Made by a program: the position numbers and the translations under genes. A stretch of DNA of 64,000 nt from Asticcacaulis endophyticus (GTDB taxonomy: Bacteria > Pseudomonadota > Alphaproteobacteria > Caulobacterales > Caulobacteraceae). The notes beneath the pieces are model-generated. The model had not been told where the DNA came from, did no database searches, and saw only the letters and a list, made by a program, of their open reading frames with translations. Below are positions 61,647-64,000 of this stretch, piece by piece (position 1 is the first letter of the stretch; the number at the start of each line of letters is the position of its first letter). The stretch spans positions 124,001-188,000 of the forward strand of contig NZ_BMZB01000001.1 in assembly GCF_014652575.1 (NCBI RefSeq). Reading direction: 5' to 3'.

Positions 61647-61985
61647 TCAGAGCACGTTCAATTTCGTCTTATCCAGCACCGCTAACACCGGCGCCAGTTC
61701 GCGCCCGCGTTTCAGGATTAGCCCCGCCTGATTAAACACAGCAAACGCCCCCTGTTTGCGACTTAAGGCCGGGCGTTTTTCGATGCGATAAAGTGGCGCT
61801 TCGCTGGTGCGGCGAAAGACATTAAACGACACGGCATCGGTAAAGGTATCGATACCGTAATCGCGCCAGTCGCCCGCCGCCACCTTTTGCCCGTACAGGC
61901 GCAGGATCAGCTCAAGTTCCTTGCGCTCAAAAAACACCGGGCCGCGCGGGGCGGGATGGGCGGCACCCAAATCCTGAATACTCAT
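61647..61985 (-). CDS. DUF2794 domain-containing protein
   Basis: This 112-residue cytosolic protein matches the alphaproteobacterial DUF2794 family, which is small, conserved and of unknown function. Recognisable segments are FFERKELELILRLYGQKVAAGDWRDYGID and SFNVFRRTSEAPLYRIEKRPALSRKQGAF. The frame ends one base after the convergent GT39 stop. Confidence 0.85.
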   Translation of the reverse strand: MSIQDLGAAHPAPRGPVFFERKELELILRLYGQKVAAGDWRDYGIDTFTDAVSFNVFRRTSEAPLYRIEKRPALSRKQGAFAVFNQAGLILKRGRELAPVLAVLDKTKLNVL

Positions 61986-62150
61986 GCCAGACCTGTCAGG
62001 GTATAGAGACCATTGTAGTACGCCCTAAGTCGCTCAGATTGGCAAGACTCCGCGCACAATTTGAAGCCCTAAAACCACGTTTCCAAACAAAATGAAGCTA
62101 ACAATAAATGACCTTAATTTGGCCGTTCATTTGCCTGGATGGGGCGTAAA

Positions 62151-62156
62151 TATATT
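62151..62156 (+). promoter_or_regulatory. Possible -10 box of the 62161 sRNA
   Basis: TATATT at 62151-62156 lies five bases before the first base of the long stem at 62161. TTTGCC about 15 bases upstream could serve as a weak -35. This is suggestive only. Confidence 0.35.
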
Positions 62157-62160
62157 TGTG

Positions 62161-62323
62161 TCGGTTGGGCCGCCAAGAGCGGGTTCCCCCCTGAACAGCC
62201 CCCCCACAGCCCGAACCGGTTCGGGGCGGCTCAACCGATAAAATTTAGAGCCCCTCTCTAAAAACACTAAACTAAACGCATCAAAAGCGCTTGTGCTTCA
62301 TCCCCTTGGCACAGGCGTTTTTT
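62161..62323 (+). ncRNA. Candidate sRNA with its own terminator and C-rich loops
   Basis: The outer stem TCGGTTGGGCCGCC (62161-62174) pairs with GGCGGCTCAACCGA (62225-62238) with one wobble. An inner CGGGTTC/GAACCGG stem exposes CCCCCC and CCCCCCC runs. A second hairpin TTTAGAG/CTCTAAA (62244-62262) has loop CCCCT. A third, CGCTTGTGC/GCACAGGCG (62288-62296 with 62309-62317), is followed by six T residues, an intrinsic terminator on the plus strand where no plus-strand gene lies upstream within 500 bases. About 160 nt in all. The family is unknown; 6S-like RNA was considered. Confidence 0.6.
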
Positions 62324-62340
62324 GCGTTTTCAGCTCAAAG

Positions 62341-62371
62341 AAAAAGCCCCACCGTTTCCGATGGGGCTTGA
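62341..62371 (-). terminator. Intrinsic terminator of acnB
   Basis: AAGCCCCA (62344-62351) pairs with TGGGGCTT (62362-62369). On the minus strand it is followed by a T-rich run, 36 bases after the acnB stop. A small palindrome CAGGGACT/AGTCCCTG overlaps the stop codon itself. Confidence 0.85.
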
Positions 62372-62404
62372 GTTTAAGTTTCGGGTGCAGGGACTAAGTC
62401 CCTG

Positions 62405-64000
62405 CTAAACGTAGGCCTTGGCCGCTTCGGCATATTCTTCGATCTGATCAAAGTTCATATAGCGGTAGACGCTTGTGCCCGCCGCATTCACCACACCCAT
62501 ATCGGCATGATATTCCTCTAAGGTCGGCAGGCGGCCAAGCTTTGAGGCAATGGCTGATAGTTCCGCCGAGGCGAGGAAGACGTTGGCGTTCTTACCCAAG
62601 CGGTTCGGGAAGTTGCGGGTCGAGGTTGAGACCACCGTCGCACCTTCGCGCACCTGAGCCTGATTGCCCATGCACAGCGAACAGCCCGGCATTTCCATAC
62701 GCGCACCGGCAGTCCCCAGCACGTTGTAGTGGCCTTCCTTGGTCAGTTCGGCGGCATCCATCTTGGTCGGGGGGGCTACCCACAGACGGGTCGGAATGTC
62801 CTTCTTATCCTTAAGCAGCAGAGACGCCGCCCGGAAGTGACCGATATTGGTCATACACGAACCGATAAACACTTCGTCGATGTGTGTACCCGCCACTTCG
62901 GACAGCAGGCGCGCATCGTCCGGATCGTTCGGGGCACACAGGATCGGCTCAACGATCTCATTCAGGTCGATGTCGATGATGTAGGCATATTCGGCATCGG
63001 CATCAGGCTCCATCAGCACCGGATCAGCGATCCAGTCTTCCATCGCCTTGATGCGGCGGCTGAGCGTGCGGGCATCGGCATAACCGTCCGCAATCATGTT
63101 CTTCATCAGCACGATGTTCGAAGTCATATATTCGATAATCGGTTCTTTGTTGAGCTTGACGGTGCAACCCGCCGCAGAACGCTCCGCCGACGCATCGGAC
63201 AGCTCAAACGCCTGTTCGACCTTCAGGTTCGGCAGTCCTTCGATTTCCAGAATCCGCCCGGAGAATTCATTGACCTTACCCGCCTTGGCGACCGTCAGCA
63301 GACCCTGCTTGATGGCGTAGTACGGGATGGCGTGGACCAGATCACGCAGGGTGATGCCCGGTTGCAACGCGCCTTTGAAACGCACCAGAACGGACTCCGG
63401 CATATCGAGCGGCATAACACCGGTCGCCGCACCAAAGGCCACAAGGCCCGAACCGGCCGGGAAAGAAATCCCGATCGGGAAGCGGGTGTGCGAGTCACCG
63501 CCAGTGCCAACCGTATCGGGCAGCAGCAGACGGTTCAGCCAGGAGTGGATAACCCCATCGCCGGGACGCAGGGCAACCCCGCCACGGTTGGAGATAAAGG
63601 CGGGCAGTTCGCGGTGAGTTTTGACATCGACCGGCTTCGGATAGGCCGCCGTGTGACAGAAGGACTGCATAACGAGATCTGCCGAGAAACCCAGGCAGGC
63701 GAGGTCTTTCAACTCATCGCGGGTCATTGGGCCGGTCGTGTCCTGAGAGCCGACCGTCGTCATCTTCGGCTCGCAATAGGTGCCGGGACGGATGCCTTGG
63801 CCTTCACCCAGACCACAGGCCTTACCGACCATTTTTTGCGCCAGGGTAAAGCCTTTATCCGAGCCTGCGGGCGGCACCGGCAGACGGAACTCGGTCGAGG
63901 CGGGCAGGCCCAGAAACTCACGCGCCTTGGCGGTCAGCGAGCGGCCTATGATCAAATTAATACGGCCACCAGCCTGAACCTCATCCAGAATAACATGAGA
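62405..64000 (-). CDS. acnB: Aconitate hydratase B (3' part; 5' end beyond the window)
   Basis: AcnB interconverts citrate and isocitrate in the TCA cycle, and can act as an iron-sensing RNA-binding protein. Only about 531 of the usual roughly 860 residues are in the window; the frame is open to base 64000. The catalytic domain shows [21 protein letters not shown], [4Fe-4S] cysteines in [15 protein letters not shown] and [14 protein letters not shown], and [23 protein letters not shown], all diagnostic of the B-type enzyme. A terminator and a candidate sRNA lie downstream. Confidence 0.96.
   Translation of the reverse strand, partial: SHVILDEVQAGGRINLIIGRSLTAKAREFLGLPASTEFRLPVPPAGSDKGFTLAQKMVGKACGLGEGQGIRPGTYCEPKMTTVGSQDTTGPMTRDELKDLACLGFSADLVMQSFCHTAAYPKPVDVKTHRELPAFISNRGGVALRPGDGVIHSWLNRLLLPDTVGTGGDSHTRFPIGISFPAGSGLVAFGAATGVMPLDMPESVLVRFKGALQPGITLRDLVHAIPYYAIKQGLLTVAKAGKVNEFSGRILEIEGLPNLKVEQAFELSDASAERSAAGCTVKLNKEPIIEYMTSNIVLMKNMIADGYADARTLSRRIKAMEDWIADPVLMEPDADAEYAYIIDIDLNEIVEPILCAPNDPDDARLLSEVAGTHIDEVFIGSCMTNIGHFRAASLLLKDKKDIPTRLWVAPPTKMDAAELTKEGHYNVLGTAGARMEMPGCSLCMGNQAQVREGATVVSTSTRNFPNRLGKNANVFLASAELSAIASKLGRLPTLEEYHADMGVVNAAGTSVYRYMNFDQIEEYAEAAKAYV

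Noticed and set aside
1-64000. tRNA genes, CRISPR arrays, prophage or defence islands
   Set aside because: I looked for T-arm motifs, regularly spaced repeats, integrases, and restriction or toxin genes and found none that hold up; the DUF559 protein alone is not evidence of a defence system.

Overview
The window looks like chromosomal DNA of a stalked-bacterium-type alphaproteobacterium (Caulobacterales; moderate GC suggests something Asticcacaulis-like, which is inference). Supporting cues are a ChpT-type histidine phosphotransferase, a MucR regulator, a complete cpa/tad Flp-pilus locus, CcrM-type GANTC sites clustered in promoters, a full CtrA box (TTAA-N7-TTAAC), and DUF2336, DUF2794 and PAS_5 proteins. 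There is no prophage, CRISPR array, tRNA or transposase gene. Most of the window is ordinary core genome with strong synteny signals.

Layout. 0-4.8 kb: PAS_5 protein, MucR, DUF2336 protein, cysK, chpT. 4.9-11.3 kb: an orphan secreted protein, then a chemotaxis operon cheA-cheW-cheY-cheB-cheR without a receptor gene. 11.4-14.4 kb: recR, ybaB, dnaX and the 4.5S SRP RNA. 14.5-21.6 kb: a small membrane protein, class II amidotransferase, pheA, kdsB, membrane cytochrome c, NlpC/P60 peptidase, M17 aminopeptidase, TPR protein. 21.7-28.3 kb: nrdB, a DUF559 nuclease flanked by inverted repeats, a lipoprotein esterase, amn, pabB. 28.3-40 kb: Flp pilus genes (TadE-like pair, secretin-N-domain protein, two pilins, cpaABCDEF, tadB, tadC). 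40-45.3 kb: nrdA, panD, a frameshifted DUF924 gene, tetR, a GT4 glycosyltransferase. 45.3-50.3 kb: two tandem pstS genes behind Pho boxes and phnCDE. 50.3-57 kb: polyamine genes (ornithine/lysine decarboxylase with a structured leader, deoxyhypusine-synthase-like protein, aguB, aguA) with a GT39 enzyme between. 57-64 kb: TonB receptor, a second GT39 enzyme, DUF2794 protein, and the 3' part of acnB.

Functional links. ChpT would pass phosphate from CckA towards CtrA, and a full CtrA box lies in the nrdB promoter between two NrdR-like boxes. The distant nrdA carries a NrdR-like pair with the same 31-bp spacing. The polyamine block can make putrescine from ornithine and from agmatine and then aminobutylate it. 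The pst/phn block is a phosphorus-starvation module.

The least ordinary content is non-coding: (i) a roughly 100-130 bp dispersed palindromic repeat in three copies touching stop codons; (ii) a 263-bp element with 31-bp terminal inverted repeats; (iii) a REP-like family in about eight copies, two of them flanking the DUF559 nuclease gene; (iv) two candidate sRNAs with C-rich loops (53425-53531 and 62161-62323); (v) a leader RNA in front of the decarboxylase gene.
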